From the IMG/VR virus record IMGVR_UViG_3300008050_000024, positions 39,869-103,868 of that record: a stretch of 64,000 bases of DNA. One strand, 5' to 3'. This document shows positions 7,748 through 16,409 of this stretch, piece after piece. Under the pieces are notes generated by a model, which made no database searches, was not told the origin of the DNA, and saw only the letters and a program-made list of their open reading frames with translations. The position numbers and the translations under genes were made by a program. Origin of the DNA: a virus. Position 1 is the stretch's first letter; the number at the start of each line of letters is the position of its first letter.

Positions 7748-9353
7748 ATCGGAACGAGCACAGGCACAGAGGGACAGGATCAAACAAGATGCTGTTGCCT
7801 CTCAATCAAAAGGAGCGGATTACTTAGGAAATTCCAAGTTTCCTATAAAGACGCTCAACCTCAAAACAGGCACCCATTTTTTGGATTTCATGCCCTATGA
7901 TGTTACTATGGAGGGATCTCCTCACAAGGTAATACCGGGCGACATTTGGTACAGGAGGAGTATCCTACTTCACCGAAACATCGGTTCAGAAAACATCAAA
8001 CTGGTTTGTCCCAAAACCTTTGGGAAAGATAAACCCTGCCCCATTTGTGCCCATCGTAACTATCTACAAGGGCTCGGAGATCCTTCCATGGACGCTCTTA
8101 TCAGCTCGATTAAGCACCATGAACGTACTTTGTTTAATGTGGTGGATCTTAATAATTCGTCCGTGGGTACTCAAATACTGGATGCCGGGGATTTCCTGTT
8201 TACTAACTTAATGATGAAGGAAGTTAATGAGAATGATGATTTCCTCTACTTCACTGAGTTGGAGGGTGGGTATCAAGTCAAAATCCGAATGGATGAGAGT
8301 AGTTTCCAGGGACGCAGTTTTCCAAAGGCTGGTCGATTCGATTTCATACCCAGGGATTACACGTACCCAGAAGCCGCTATGCAGGCTGTTCATGATTTGG
8401 ATGCCATCATCATCGTGCAACCCTATGAAGAAATCAAAGAGTTGTTTTTTGAAGGAGAAGAGCCTCCTGTTGCTGGGGCAACCACTGTTTCTGTTCCTGG
8501 TGCCGTAGCCGGCGCAGCTCCCGCTGCTAATTCTGTTGCGAGTTTTATGCCAGCCGGTGCTGTTCCTTCAGGGACTGCTCCAGGTGCTGCCGCTGTTAGT
8601 CCTCCAGCTTTAGCCACAACGCAACCCGCCGCTCCTCCCGCATCAGTACCAGCGGCGCAACAAGCCGCACCGGGACCAGTAGCTCAACAAGCAGTACCGG
8701 CGCCAGCAGCTCAACAGGCCGCCGCTCCTGCGCCGGCTACTCCTGGAGTAATAACAAGAGACCCCATGCCAGAACAAAAGGCGAATGAGGCTCCCACGCA
8801 AACAGCTCCTCTAGCCACGGCACCTCAACGCACAAACCCTCCCGGGACTGTAGCTGCTCAAGCCCCTCCCGCTGCTCCTCCTGCTGGGATACAGAGAAGT
8901 GCCCCTGCCGGAGCGGCAATCACTCAACCTACCGAAATACCAACTCCCCCAAAAAAGGCGCCTCCTGGTCCTACCGGATATGAGCCTTGTATTGCCTGCC
9001 AAGAAACAGGCGTACCCTCAAATGGAATTGGTGACTGTTTCCCTTGCAAAGGATTTGGTTGGTTGACTGTGCAGGCCCCCCCTGCACAGCAACCACCCGC
9101 CCAGCCTCCTGCGGTTTCCCCTCAAGCTGTTGCACCCCCAGCAGCGACTCCCCCGCAGGAGGCTCCAGTAAATCAAGTTCCCGCCCCAGCAGCACAAGTG
9201 CCCGTGCAACAACAGGCCGCTACTCCGGGAGGAACGTGTCCAGATCCCGCTGGTACCTTTGGTGTTTCTACAAACGACATTCCCGCCTGTACAGCCTGCC
9301 CCTTATGGGAAGCTTGTGCGGATCGTAAGTTCGGAGACACCGTCCCATTCTAG
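7740..9353 (+). CDS. Single-stranded DNA-binding protein (T4 gp32-like) with long Pro/Ala-rich tail
   Basis: A 537-residue protein. The first 230 residues look like a gp32-type core: a basic N terminus (NRSERAQAQRDRIKQ) and a zinc-site candidate, CPKTFGKDKPCPICAHR. A proline/alanine/glutamine-rich linker follows, interrupted near 415-437 by CIACQE...CFPC and ending with CTACPLWEAC in the last 40 residues. Typical gp32 is about 300 residues with a short acidic tail, so two extra cysteine clusters on a disordered linker are unusual. Start ATG 7740 has GGAGGG (7729-7734) upstream. The expected role is coating single strands during replication and recombination. Confidence 0.7.
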   Translation: MNRSERAQAQRDRIKQDAVASQSKGADYLGNSKFPIKTLNLKTGTHFLDFMPYDVTMEGSPHKVIPGDIWYRRSILLHRNIGSENIKLVCPKTFGKDKPCPICAHRNYLQGLGDPSMDALISSIKHHERTLFNVVDLNNSSVGTQILDAGDFLFTNLMMKEVNENDDFLYFTELEGGYQVKIRMDESSFQGRSFPKAGRFDFIPRDYTYPEAAMQAVHDLDAIIIVQPYEEIKELFFEGEEPPVAGATTVSVPGAVAGAAPAANSVASFMPAGAVPSGTAPGAAAVSPPALATTQPAAPPASVPAAQQAAPGPVAQQAVPAPAAQQAAAPAPATPGVITRDPMPEQKANEAPTQTAPLATAPQRTNPPGTVAAQAPPAAPPAGIQRSAPAGAAITQPTEIPTPPKKAPPGPTGYEPCIACQETGVPSNGIGDCFPCKGFGWLTVQAPPAQQPPAQPPAVSPQAVAPPAATPPQEAPVNQVPAPAAQVPVQQQAATPGGTCPDPAGTFGVSTNDIPACTACPLWEACADRKFGDTVPF

Positions 9354-9388
9354 ATTGCAAAGGGATTGGAACGGAAAGGAAAATAGTT

Positions 9389-9802
9389 GTGAATGAGTTA
9401 GATGAAAACCTATTAGAAGACCCGCCAACAAAGAAGAGTTCCAAGTATTTTGCTGCTTGGACTAAGCCGGAGATTGTGGATCGTTTGGATTTAGCATGGG
9501 CAAGTACAGGCGCTCGTAGCCGGGCCCATTGCTTGAAAGCACTGGTTAATGATTTTATTAACCAAGCCAGTAATTCTGAGGATCGATGCATTACACGGAT
9601 GGCGGAGGAAATGGCGAACGTCTGGCTAACTCGCACGTTTCAATCCCTCCCCGGTTTTTTAGACGAAGTGCGTCTAAAGTACACAAAGATGAAACTACCA
9701 ACAAAGTACATTGAACAGGTATGTGAAAAGATAAAGGTTATAATCAATGAAAAGAACGAACACGCCCGACGAGCAAACTTCGGAACCCCCGAAAATAAGT
9801 AG
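9389..9802 (+). CDS. Hypothetical protein, possible ribbon-helix-helix-like
   Basis: A 137-residue protein with GTG start (9389) after AAGGAAA. Residues 20-57 (FAAWTKPEIVDRLDLAWAST, then SRAHCLKALVNDFI) have the strand-helix-helix look of small ribbon-helix-helix DNA-binding proteins. The C-terminal half is helical and charged. It overlaps the recombinase gene by 56 bases, so the two are probably expressed together. The family call is weak. Confidence 0.55.
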   Translation: MNELDENLLEDPPTKKSSKYFAAWTKPEIVDRLDLAWASTGARSRAHCLKALVNDFINQASNSEDRCITRMAEEMANVWLTRTFQSLPGFLDEVRLKYTKMKLPTKYIEQVCEKIKVIINEKNEHARRANFGTPENK

Positions 9803-11009
9803 AACGCCGATAGCAGCAGGACCGCCTGTTGCTGCTGTTCCAGCCCTTGTTCAGGATGTTGCGCCGGTTATGCAAAGAATCCCCGGGACTGTACCAGCCG
9901 CTGCTCCCGTCCAAAGAGAAGCCCCTGGCGCATCGATGTGCGGAGCAGTTCTTCCTGACAACTATATCGTATTTCCTACAGGATCATCACTTCTTAATAC
10001 ATACATGGCCCGTGATACGGGTTTGGGAGGATTTGCCTCTGGAACGATTTCGAACGTGGTAGGAGATTCTGGTGGAGGCAAAACATTGCTGGCATTATCG
10101 TGTTTTGCCGAAATGGCTAAAAACCCGAAATTCAATGATTATCGATTTATCTTCGATGACGCTGAGCACGCCCTTGCCTTCGATTTAGAAACCATGTTTG
10201 GAGCAGAAGTAGCTCGGCGCATAGAACCTCCTAGAGAACCCAGAGATGCCAATGATAACGGCAGTTCGGCTACTGTTGAAGAATGGATGGATAACATGCA
10301 TGCTGCAGGGGCGGACGGTCGTCCTTTCTTTTACGTGTTAGATTCTTTAGATGCATTGCCGAGCGAAGACGAGCTTGATCAGATTGAAGACGAAAGAAAA
10401 GCAAGGCAAGGCGGTAAAGAAACTTCTGGGTCATACGGTACGGCTAAGGCTAAGCGAGTAGGACAGGCCATACGTACGAGCTTAAAGCTAACAGACAACA
10501 CAAGTTCCCATATAATGATTCTCTCGCAGACTAGGGATAAAATTGGAGGATACGGGGGTAAGGGACGCAGTGGCGGGAAGGGTTTACAGTTCTTCTCCTC
10601 CCATGTCCTCTGGGTGTCCATTAAAGCGTCAATAAAACGCACTGTCAATAAAATGGAATTTGAGGTAGGGCGCACGATTGAAGTGCTTTTAGACAAGAAC
10701 AAAACAGGGGGCATTCGCCGTAAATTCCTAGTCAATATTTTAGACCACTACGGAATTGACGATTTGCTTAGTATGTTGCAATACCTGGAAGCATGTGGTT
10801 GCATAGGACACGAAATAGACCCAAAGACTAAAAAGCCAAAGAAAAGCAGTCTACACTTTGAGGAACTGGGTTTAACCGGTGTTCCCGATACCATCATAAA
10901 AAGAATAGAAGAAAATGGATGGGAGTCTCGGGTTCAATCGATTCTAGTTCGTTGGGTAGCCAAAGTTGAAAAAAGTGTGTTAAAAGGAAGGAAGCCCCGG
11001 TACGCATGA
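9747..11009 (+). CDS. RecA/UvsX-like recombinase
   Basis: A 420-residue RecA-fold ATPase that would pair and exchange strands in recombination-dependent replication. Walker A is GDSGGGKT, Walker B lies in FFYVLDSLDALPSEDE, and MILSQTRDKIGGYGGKGRSG matches the DNA-binding loop region of the family. The first 65 residues are a proline/alanine-rich extension (IAAGPPVAAVPAL) similar in composition to the linker of the single-strand-binding protein. The gene overlaps its upstream neighbour by 56 bases and the downstream exonuclease by 4. UvsX and RecA subtypes cannot be separated by eye. Confidence 0.85.
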   Translation: MKRTNTPDEQTSEPPKISRTPIAAGPPVAAVPALVQDVAPVMQRIPGTVPAAAPVQREAPGASMCGAVLPDNYIVFPTGSSLLNTYMARDTGLGGFASGTISNVVGDSGGGKTLLALSCFAEMAKNPKFNDYRFIFDDAEHALAFDLETMFGAEVARRIEPPREPRDANDNGSSATVEEWMDNMHAAGADGRPFFYVLDSLDALPSEDELDQIEDERKARQGGKETSGSYGTAKAKRVGQAIRTSLKLTDNTSSHIMILSQTRDKIGGYGGKGRSGGKGLQFFSSHVLWVSIKASIKRTVNKMEFEVGRTIEVLLDKNKTGGIRRKFLVNILDHYGIDDLLSMLQYLEACGCIGHEIDPKTKKPKKSSLHFEELGLTGVPDTIIKRIEENGWESRVQSILVRWVAKVEKSVLKGRKPRYA

Positions 11010-11908
11010 TTTTGTTCGTTGATTGTAGTAATCTCTGCCACGCCGCCGCACACACGACGGGTGATCTAGAATTGGAAGGAAAAAAAGTAGGGGTCATATT
11101 CGGATTCTTACAGAAGTTCCTATCCATTCTAAGGGAACGCCCGCAACCACCCTCCGCAATCGTGTTTACTTGGGATACTAGACGTCATGAGAATTACAGG
11201 AGGCGCATATATCCCAAGTATAAGGCCCAGAGACAGGCAGAACCGGGCAAAGAGATTGATTATGATCAATTTACCCAGTTGCGTACTGAAGTTCTTCCCA
11301 ATATGGGATTTGCTAATCAGTGGCACCAAAAAGGATATGAAGCCGATGACTTAATGGCTCAGGGCGTCCTATGCTATCCACAGGAACATCATACCATAAT
11401 TTCTACTGATACAGACTTGTACCAACTACTTCGACCGAGCGTAGATATCATCAAACCAAAAACCCGTTTGAAGTTTACGTTGAAAGATTTTGAAGAACTG
11501 TTCGGAACAACGGATATGTCCCTGTTTATACAGGCAAAAAGCCTTGCCGGAGACAATTCAGACAACATCACAGGAATTGACGGTATCGGCGTACCCACCG
11601 CTATGAAATTTCTAACAGGGAAACTATTCAAAGGCAAAAAATACGATGCTTTGGTGGATCCACAATACACACATCAAACATCCTTAAATTCACGTTTAAT
11701 CTGTTTGCCCTACAAACAAGCAGAAGATCCAATCAAGATTCCGCACATCCAAGGAGATCCCATAGATTGGCCCACTATTTCTGCAGTATTAAAATCATTC
11801 AAATTTGAACGAATACTGATGCAAAACAGAGGGCATTACGCTGGAAAAACCGTAGATGAAAAAATGAGAAGAGTAGGAATAGCAAGGAAAGGATTTTTTA
11901 ATGACTAG
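11006..11908 (+). CDS. 5'-3' exonuclease / flap endonuclease (FEN/RNase H-like)
   Basis: A 300-residue protein with the metal-binding motifs of the FEN family: ILFVDCSNLCHAA, FTWDTRRHENYRRRIYPKYK, GYEADDLMAQG, IISTDTDLYQLL and AGDNSDNITGIDGIG. The last includes the helix-hairpin-helix that grips DNA. It would remove RNA primers and flaps behind the phage polymerase, whose own protein lacks this domain. It overlaps the recombinase gene by 4 bases and the next gene by 8. Confidence 0.9.
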   Translation: MILFVDCSNLCHAAAHTTGDLELEGKKVGVIFGFLQKFLSILRERPQPPSAIVFTWDTRRHENYRRRIYPKYKAQRQAEPGKEIDYDQFTQLRTEVLPNMGFANQWHQKGYEADDLMAQGVLCYPQEHHTIISTDTDLYQLLRPSVDIIKPKTRLKFTLKDFEELFGTTDMSLFIQAKSLAGDNSDNITGIDGIGVPTAMKFLTGKLFKGKKYDALVDPQYTHQTSLNSRLICLPYKQAEDPIKIPHIQGDPIDWPTISAVLKSFKFERILMQNRGHYAGKTVDEKMRRVGIARKGFFND

Positions 11909-12512
11909 TGGTAGTAGAAAAGGTTCGGGGGAAGAAAGAACTATATGCAAAATATTATCTCTTTGGTGGTCAGACGGGGAAGACGACAACGTATTTTATC
12001 GAACCGATGGATCAGGTGGAAGGGCTACTCGAAGAGCACAAAGAGGACAAAGCACTGCGGGCGCTTACGGCGATGTCGGCGCCACAAGTCCTACTGGCCA
12101 GCCCCTTTTAGATCGCACCGTAATAGAAATAAAAACAGGGTACAAGGGATGGAACATACAGGACTTGATCGACAGTCCCATGCGGAAAGGCGTACGCTCA
12201 GAGCAAACATACGAGCGTTTCCTGTTACAATGTATGCAAGACCGTCAGTTGGCTGTTGCGGCAGGGCTTCCTATTATCGGATGCACCGTCATAGCCAAAA
12301 GAAACGGAAGAAGGCGTACCATCTCTATTGAAGCACCTCTATACAATCATATCCAGGAAATGCAAGGTCCCTGGCCTGAATTTACTCGAATGATACTCAA
12401 GGCTTTCACTCCTGTTACCTGGACGGTCCCGCTTCCACATGATTCGATTATGATGGACTTTGAGGACTTCTTAAAATGGGTACAACCCTCGTCACTTGGA
12501 GGACAGGAATGA
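11901..12512 (+). CDS. PD-(D/E)XK nuclease, Holliday-junction-resolvase-like
   Basis: A 203-residue protein. The N terminus RKGSGEERTICKILSLWW carries an early glutamate. FYRTDGSGGRATRRA and STAGAYGDVGA follow, and a later VIEIKTGY completes the D...ExK metal site of PD-(D/E)XK nucleases. Similar phage proteins are annotated as Holliday junction resolvases or endonucleases. Its place between the flap nuclease and the Rad50/Mre11 genes supports a recombination or packaging role. Overlaps are 8 bases upstream and ATGA downstream. Confidence 0.65.
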   Translation: MTSGSRKGSGEERTICKILSLWWSDGEDDNVFYRTDGSGGRATRRAQRGQSTAGAYGDVGATSPTGQPLLDRTVIEIKTGYKGWNIQDLIDSPMRKGVRSEQTYERFLLQCMQDRQLAVAAGLPIIGCTVIAKRNGRRRTISIEAPLYNHIQEMQGPWPEFTRMILKAFTPVTWTVPLPHDSIMMDFEDFLKWVQPSSLGGQE

Positions 12513-13774
12513 GCCAACCGCCCTCCGGACATATGATGGGCTTTGGCGGTAAAAACTGGCAGGCCCATTCGGACACGCAAATAGAACTGCATCATGGAAT
12601 CAATGTATTTACCGGGATATCTAATAATGGGAAATCGACTCTATTGCGTATTCTTTATTGGTTGCTTTTTAATGAGTACCGAGGAGATTGGTACCGATCA
12701 TGGTGGGGAGGGGACACAGAGGCTTATGCCCTGTTTGAAGGAAGAACACGCATTTCCCGGGTAAAGACAAACTCCGACGACGTGTATCGGATACAGACTT
12801 TAGCCGGAATAAATGAATTTCGAGCCTTTAGCCGCTCTGTTCCTACAGAGATTGAGTCTTTCATCAATATGTCCGAATGTAATATCCAAAAGCAACTCGG
12901 AAAGCATTTCATGTTAGCTGATCGTCCTGTAGACGTAGCCAAGTACCTAAATAGGCTAGTCAAATTAGATGACATGGAACTGGCGTTGCATAACATATCT
13001 AAAATGCTTACCCGGGAAAAATCAAGCAGATCTCACGAAAAAGAAAACCTAAAAAGACTTGAAGCAGGTTTTGCCGAGTTCCTGGGATTGGATGTTGTTG
13101 AGGCTGCTGTAGCCAAACTAGAAAATATGGACAAGATGCGTGTCCAGATGATTAACGAAAGGACGCAAATAGAAGGGCTTGTATCACAAGCAGAGAGCGT
13201 CCAAAAATCCATTGATAAGAATCAACATCTACTTACCGTGGAAAAGGAATTGCAAGGAGTATTAGAACTAGTAAGACAGCACAAAGAGTGTCAGCAAGAG
13301 ATACTCACTTTGAAAAACGTATCTACGGATATAACTACTCGAGAAAAGCTAGTATCAGAACAAATAGACCGAAATAACGTACTGGCACAAATCCTTAAAG
13401 ATCTAGAAAGTCTTTTGGCTCAAACGAAACAACTCGACAAAGTGCGAGCCGAAAGATCTGAGTTAATCTTGATGGTTAGTGATGTTGAAGCGAAACGCAC
13501 TCTTCTGGAAACCAACGTCCACATGCAGTCCTTTTGGACAGAGCGGGCGGAGGCACTGTTGGGTCTCCAAAAACTAACAGTAGAATTAGAAGCCGTCCAG
13601 ACAGAACACGCCGCTCTAACTGTTGCCGTAAACAATTGCACAAAGACACAAGCAAACATCACAGAAACTCAGACAAGGCTGAGTTCTTTAGAGAAACATC
13701 GAGATGAAATCTTTCCTGATATTTGTCCCCTCTGTAACCAAGTCGTCCATAAGGAGTCCGCCGCATGTCAGTAG
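12509..13774 (+). CDS. Rad50/SbcC (gp46)-like protein, N-terminal half ending at a zinc hook
   Basis: A 421-residue protein with Walker A GISNNGKST, a Q-loop-like segment (SECNIQKQLGKHFML) and about 250 residues of coiled coil. It stops just after CPLC, a zinc-hook motif, only 12 residues from its end. Full Rad50/SbcC proteins continue after the hook through a second coiled coil to the signature motif and Walker B; those parts are missing here and appear at 15034. I chose ATG 12509 because GGAGG (12498-12502) precedes it and it forms ATGA with the upstream stop. The nuclease partner gene overlaps by 10 bases. Confidence 0.8.
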   Translation: MSQPPSGHMMGFGGKNWQAHSDTQIELHHGINVFTGISNNGKSTLLRILYWLLFNEYRGDWYRSWWGGDTEAYALFEGRTRISRVKTNSDDVYRIQTLAGINEFRAFSRSVPTEIESFINMSECNIQKQLGKHFMLADRPVDVAKYLNRLVKLDDMELALHNISKMLTREKSSRSHEKENLKRLEAGFAEFLGLDVVEAAVAKLENMDKMRVQMINERTQIEGLVSQAESVQKSIDKNQHLLTVEKELQGVLELVRQHKECQQEILTLKNVSTDITTREKLVSEQIDRNNVLAQILKDLESLLAQTKQLDKVRAERSELILMVSDVEAKRTLLETNVHMQSFWTERAEALLGLQKLTVELEAVQTEHAALTVAVNNCTKTQANITETQTRLSSLEKHRDEIFPDICPLCNQVVHKESAACQ

Positions 13775-14730
13775 ATGGAATTATAGCCAGTGATGTTCAC
13801 ATCCGGGAAGATAGACCATACTGCCGGGTGGACAATTATCAGGCAACACAATGGGATAAGATTGCGCAGATAATGCAAATTCAAGCGCAATTCAAAATTC
13901 CTGTATTTTACGGCGGAGATGTATTTAATGCCTGTAAAAGCTCTCCGGAACTTCTAGCAAAAGCAATGAGACGAATGCCTACAGGGTATATGGTCCCGGG
14001 CCAACACGATCTACCCAACCATAACATGAACTTGATGTATAAAAGCAATTTAGAAGTGATGATGGCGCACGGGACCATGGAATGCGTTTGCAGTAAAGGC
14101 GTTATGGTCACCTACGCTGAATACGCCGGAATAACACGTCCGTATGCCGTATACGGTTTGCCTTGGCGGTATCTGGAAGAGCACGACGAAGTGACCCCAG
14201 AATCCTTTCCTATGCAATACCAAATTGGATCAGAACCCCCTTCTCGCAAAGTACTCATCCTCCACAAATTTGTATATGAAGGAGCCCTTCCCTGGCCAGG
14301 ATGCGAAGAATGTCAACCCGAAGATTTCTTCAAAAAGATTAAAGGCTTTGACCTTATCGTCACAGGGGATCATCATACTCCCATAGTGGCTGAATCGGGA
14401 GACGGTGTTATACTGTGTAATCCAGGGCCGCTAATGAGAATGAAGGCGAATGAAGCGGACTACAAACCCCGTGTCTATTTATGGGATGCCGAGGCTAATC
14501 AAGTAAAGCCGCATTTCTTAACAATAGACGCAGAGGCAGTGTCAAGAGAGCACCTAGACACACAGAAAGAAAAAGATCAACGCATGAACGCCTTTATAGA
14601 TTCATTGCAAGAAGATTTGGAATTGAGTTTAGACTTTCGTGAAAATATGCATAAAGAGATTAGAGAATCAAAAATATCCGAGCCCGTCACGCAGCTCATA
14701 CACAGGTCAATGGAAGAGAGGATTAAGTAA
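13765..14730 (+). CDS. Mre11/SbcD (gp47)-like nuclease
   Basis: A 321-residue calcineurin-type metallophosphoesterase. Motifs in order are SDVHIRE (D-x-H), FYGGDVFN (GD), VPGQHDLPNHN (a GNHD variant with Q), ILHKFV and IVTGDHHTP. It is the nuclease partner of the Rad50-like ATPase and would trim DNA ends for recombination. It lies between the two halves of that ATPase, overlapping the first by 10 bases and the next gene by one. A proper capping domain seems to be reduced to the last 90 residues. Confidence 0.85.
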   Translation: MSVDGIIASDVHIREDRPYCRVDNYQATQWDKIAQIMQIQAQFKIPVFYGGDVFNACKSSPELLAKAMRRMPTGYMVPGQHDLPNHNMNLMYKSNLEVMMAHGTMECVCSKGVMVTYAEYAGITRPYAVYGLPWRYLEEHDEVTPESFPMQYQIGSEPPSRKVLILHKFVYEGALPWPGCEECQPEDFFKKIKGFDLIVTGDHHTPIVAESGDGVILCNPGPLMRMKANEADYKPRVYLWDAEANQVKPHFLTIDAEAVSREHLDTQKEKDQRMNAFIDSLQEDLELSLDFRENMHKEIRESKISEPVTQLIHRSMEERIK

Positions 14731-15032
14731 TGACTGAAATTAACAGCCAGCAACTAGAGAAAGAGATTCTAGAGCTAAATGAAAAGATAGGAACCGCCCG
14801 GGATACGGTAGCTCGGGAAACTGGTGTTTTAGGGCAGTTGAATAAAAACCTAAGCGAACTAGGCTGCAGCTCAGTAGCAGAAGCCGCCGAGAAGATAAAG
14901 GTCTTGGAACAACGGGAAGTGACACTGACTAAAAAAATTCAAGAACAGTACGCAGACATACAGACTAAACTGCTAACCCCTTCTCCTGACGCACATCCGG
15001 CGCCCCTAGCACCCCCGGGGCTTGGACAGTAA
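14730..15032 (+). CDS. Small coiled-coil protein between Mre11-like and Rad50 C-half genes
   Basis: A 100-residue protein, almost entirely heptad-like (QLEKEILELNEKIGTARDTV, then LEQREVTLTKKIQEQ), with a proline-rich end (APLAPPGLGQ). Its start overlaps the Mre11-like stop by one base. It could supply part of the coiled coil missing from the split Rad50, but no hook cysteines are present, so this is inference from position and composition. Confidence 0.6.
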   Translation: MTEINSQQLEKEILELNEKIGTARDTVARETGVLGQLNKNLSELGCSSVAEAAEKIKVLEQREVTLTKKIQEQYADIQTKLLTPSPDAHPAPLAPPGLGQ

Positions 15033-15033
15033 C

Positions 15034-15678
15034 ATGGATGCTATTTCTCAAGGCATATCGGGCATACGCACGGCACTCGATAAGACTATTGGTCGTCGAG
15101 AGCAGCTCATGGCTACTGTACAAGCCAGCAGGACGCGTATCGAGGAATTAGAACAGAGCGTCAAAGATCACGAAGAAGCCTGTGCGACAATCAAACACGT
15201 AGCCCAGAAGACACAGGATCAACTGCGGTTCCATGTCACAAACATACCGACAATCGCCCTGGAAACAGTCTTCCCAGAAGAAGACCTCTCAGTCAATCTA
15301 ACATTCGATCAAAAGAGAAATACCACCGAGGCCCTTATCGAGTTTCTAGATTCGAAAATACACCTAGTTGATCCACAAGAAGCCTGTGGAGGCGGGGTAG
15401 GCGATGTGGGATCCTTCGGTTTGCGTATGTCCTCCTGGAAACTAGCCACACCAGCAACACGACCCATTCTAATCCTAGATGAGCCTTTCAAGTTTTTGGA
15501 TAAAACCAAAATAGGACTAGGAGCCCAGATGATCAAAGAACTGAGTGATAAAATGGGAATCCAAATTATTATGGTCACACACTTGACAGAGATGGAAGAT
15601 GTGGCGGATCGTGTTTATGCGGTAAACAAGACTAAGCAAGGCGATTGGCGTGTCGCTAAGGCTGAGAGGAAATTCTAG
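15034..15678 (+). CDS. Rad50/SbcC-like ATPase, C-terminal half (signature motif, Walker B)
   Basis: A 214-residue protein with an N-terminal coiled coil (residues 1-65), then a glycine-rich signature-like segment (CGGGVGDVGSFGLRMSSWKL), Walker B ILILDEPFKFLD with its D-loop, and IIMVTHLTEMEDVADRVYAV with the H-loop histidine. No Walker A is present, so it needs a partner. The protein at 12509 has exactly the missing part. Stand-alone ATPases with this glycine-rich signature occur in other phages, so this may be an established two-gene form. ATG 15034 is chosen; a TTG at 15022 is also in frame. Confidence 0.75.
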   Translation: MDAISQGISGIRTALDKTIGRREQLMATVQASRTRIEELEQSVKDHEEACATIKHVAQKTQDQLRFHVTNIPTIALETVFPEEDLSVNLTFDQKRNTTEALIEFLDSKIHLVDPQEACGGGVGDVGSFGLRMSSWKLATPATRPILILDEPFKFLDKTKIGLGAQMIKELSDKMGIQIIMVTHLTEMEDVADRVYAVNKTKQGDWRVAKAERKF

Positions 15679-16127
15679 TGGCTGATTTAGTAGTTACTTT
15701 GCCTCAGATTTCCAAAATATTCAATATTCCTGTATCCAAGCTAAAGCAGTGGCAATTCAGTGGTGTGTTCAATTCTACTACACAATACGCCGATAATTTC
15801 TGTTTCCGGGATATCATCCCTTTGAAGTTATATCTTTGGCTTACGAAAAGCATGCACCCTTCCATTGTAATTGGGATGATATTGCCCCATCTTCAAAAAA
15901 ACTACGATCTAGAAAAACTGCATATCATAAAAGTAGGAAACAATATTATTCCAATAATGACAGACACGGTTGCACAGGTGGGCATGACGGCGCAAGTCCC
16001 CAGAAAAGAAAACGACGACCTCAAAACTTTTGATACTTCAAATCTGTCTATTCCTCACTTCCATATACAGTTTATGAAACAGTTCGAAAAGCTAGCACCT
16101 ATATGGACCAGCCCAGGAGATCAATGA
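15678..16127 (+). CDS. MerR-like winged-helix protein
   Basis: A 149-residue protein with GTG start. Its first 55 residues (VTLPQISKIFNIPVSKLKQW, then a DNFCFRDIIPLKLY segment) match the helix-turn-helix plus wing layout of MerR-family DNA-binding domains. The rest is not recognisable and lacks an effector motif. It begins at the last base of the Rad50-half stop and overlaps the next gene by ATGA. It could be a transcription regulator or a DNA-recognition adaptor. Confidence 0.5.
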   Translation: MADLVVTLPQISKIFNIPVSKLKQWQFSGVFNSTTQYADNFCFRDIIPLKLYLWLTKSMHPSIVIGMILPHLQKNYDLEKLHIIKVGNNIIPIMTDTVAQVGMTAQVPRKENDDLKTFDTSNLSIPHFHIQFMKQFEKLAPIWTSPGDQ

Positions 16128-16375
16128 AACGACTAATTCCAAACAAACCTATTCGAATATCGGAACAAGACATGGCCAAGGCTATCGGTGTCCCTACCGA
16201 TGTTCTAGAAAATATAGCAAATGTACTCATCTCTTTGCGCCCGGAAGACAGCGTGAATTTAGGCAAAGTCTGTATGACTAAAAAATCAAATAATTGCATA
16301 GAAGTCGTATTGCCCAGACCAATACAATCTCAAGTGATTTACAGGGAGTTAATGGACGCTATTGACAGCCACTAG
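16124..16375 (+). CDS. Hypothetical small protein, possible helix-turn-helix
   Basis: An 83-residue protein. ATG 16124 is chosen because AGGAG (16115-16119) precedes it and it forms ATGA with the upstream stop. RISEQDMAKAIGVPTDVLEN resembles the front of a helix-turn-helix. The C-terminal part is not recognised. Confidence 0.55.
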   Translation: MKRLIPNKPIRISEQDMAKAIGVPTDVLENIANVLISLRPEDSVNLGKVCMTKKSNNCIEVVLPRPIQSQVIYRELMDAIDSH

Positions 16376-16409
16376 GACTAAGTAGCCAAACTACGATTCA
16401 TCTAAAAAT

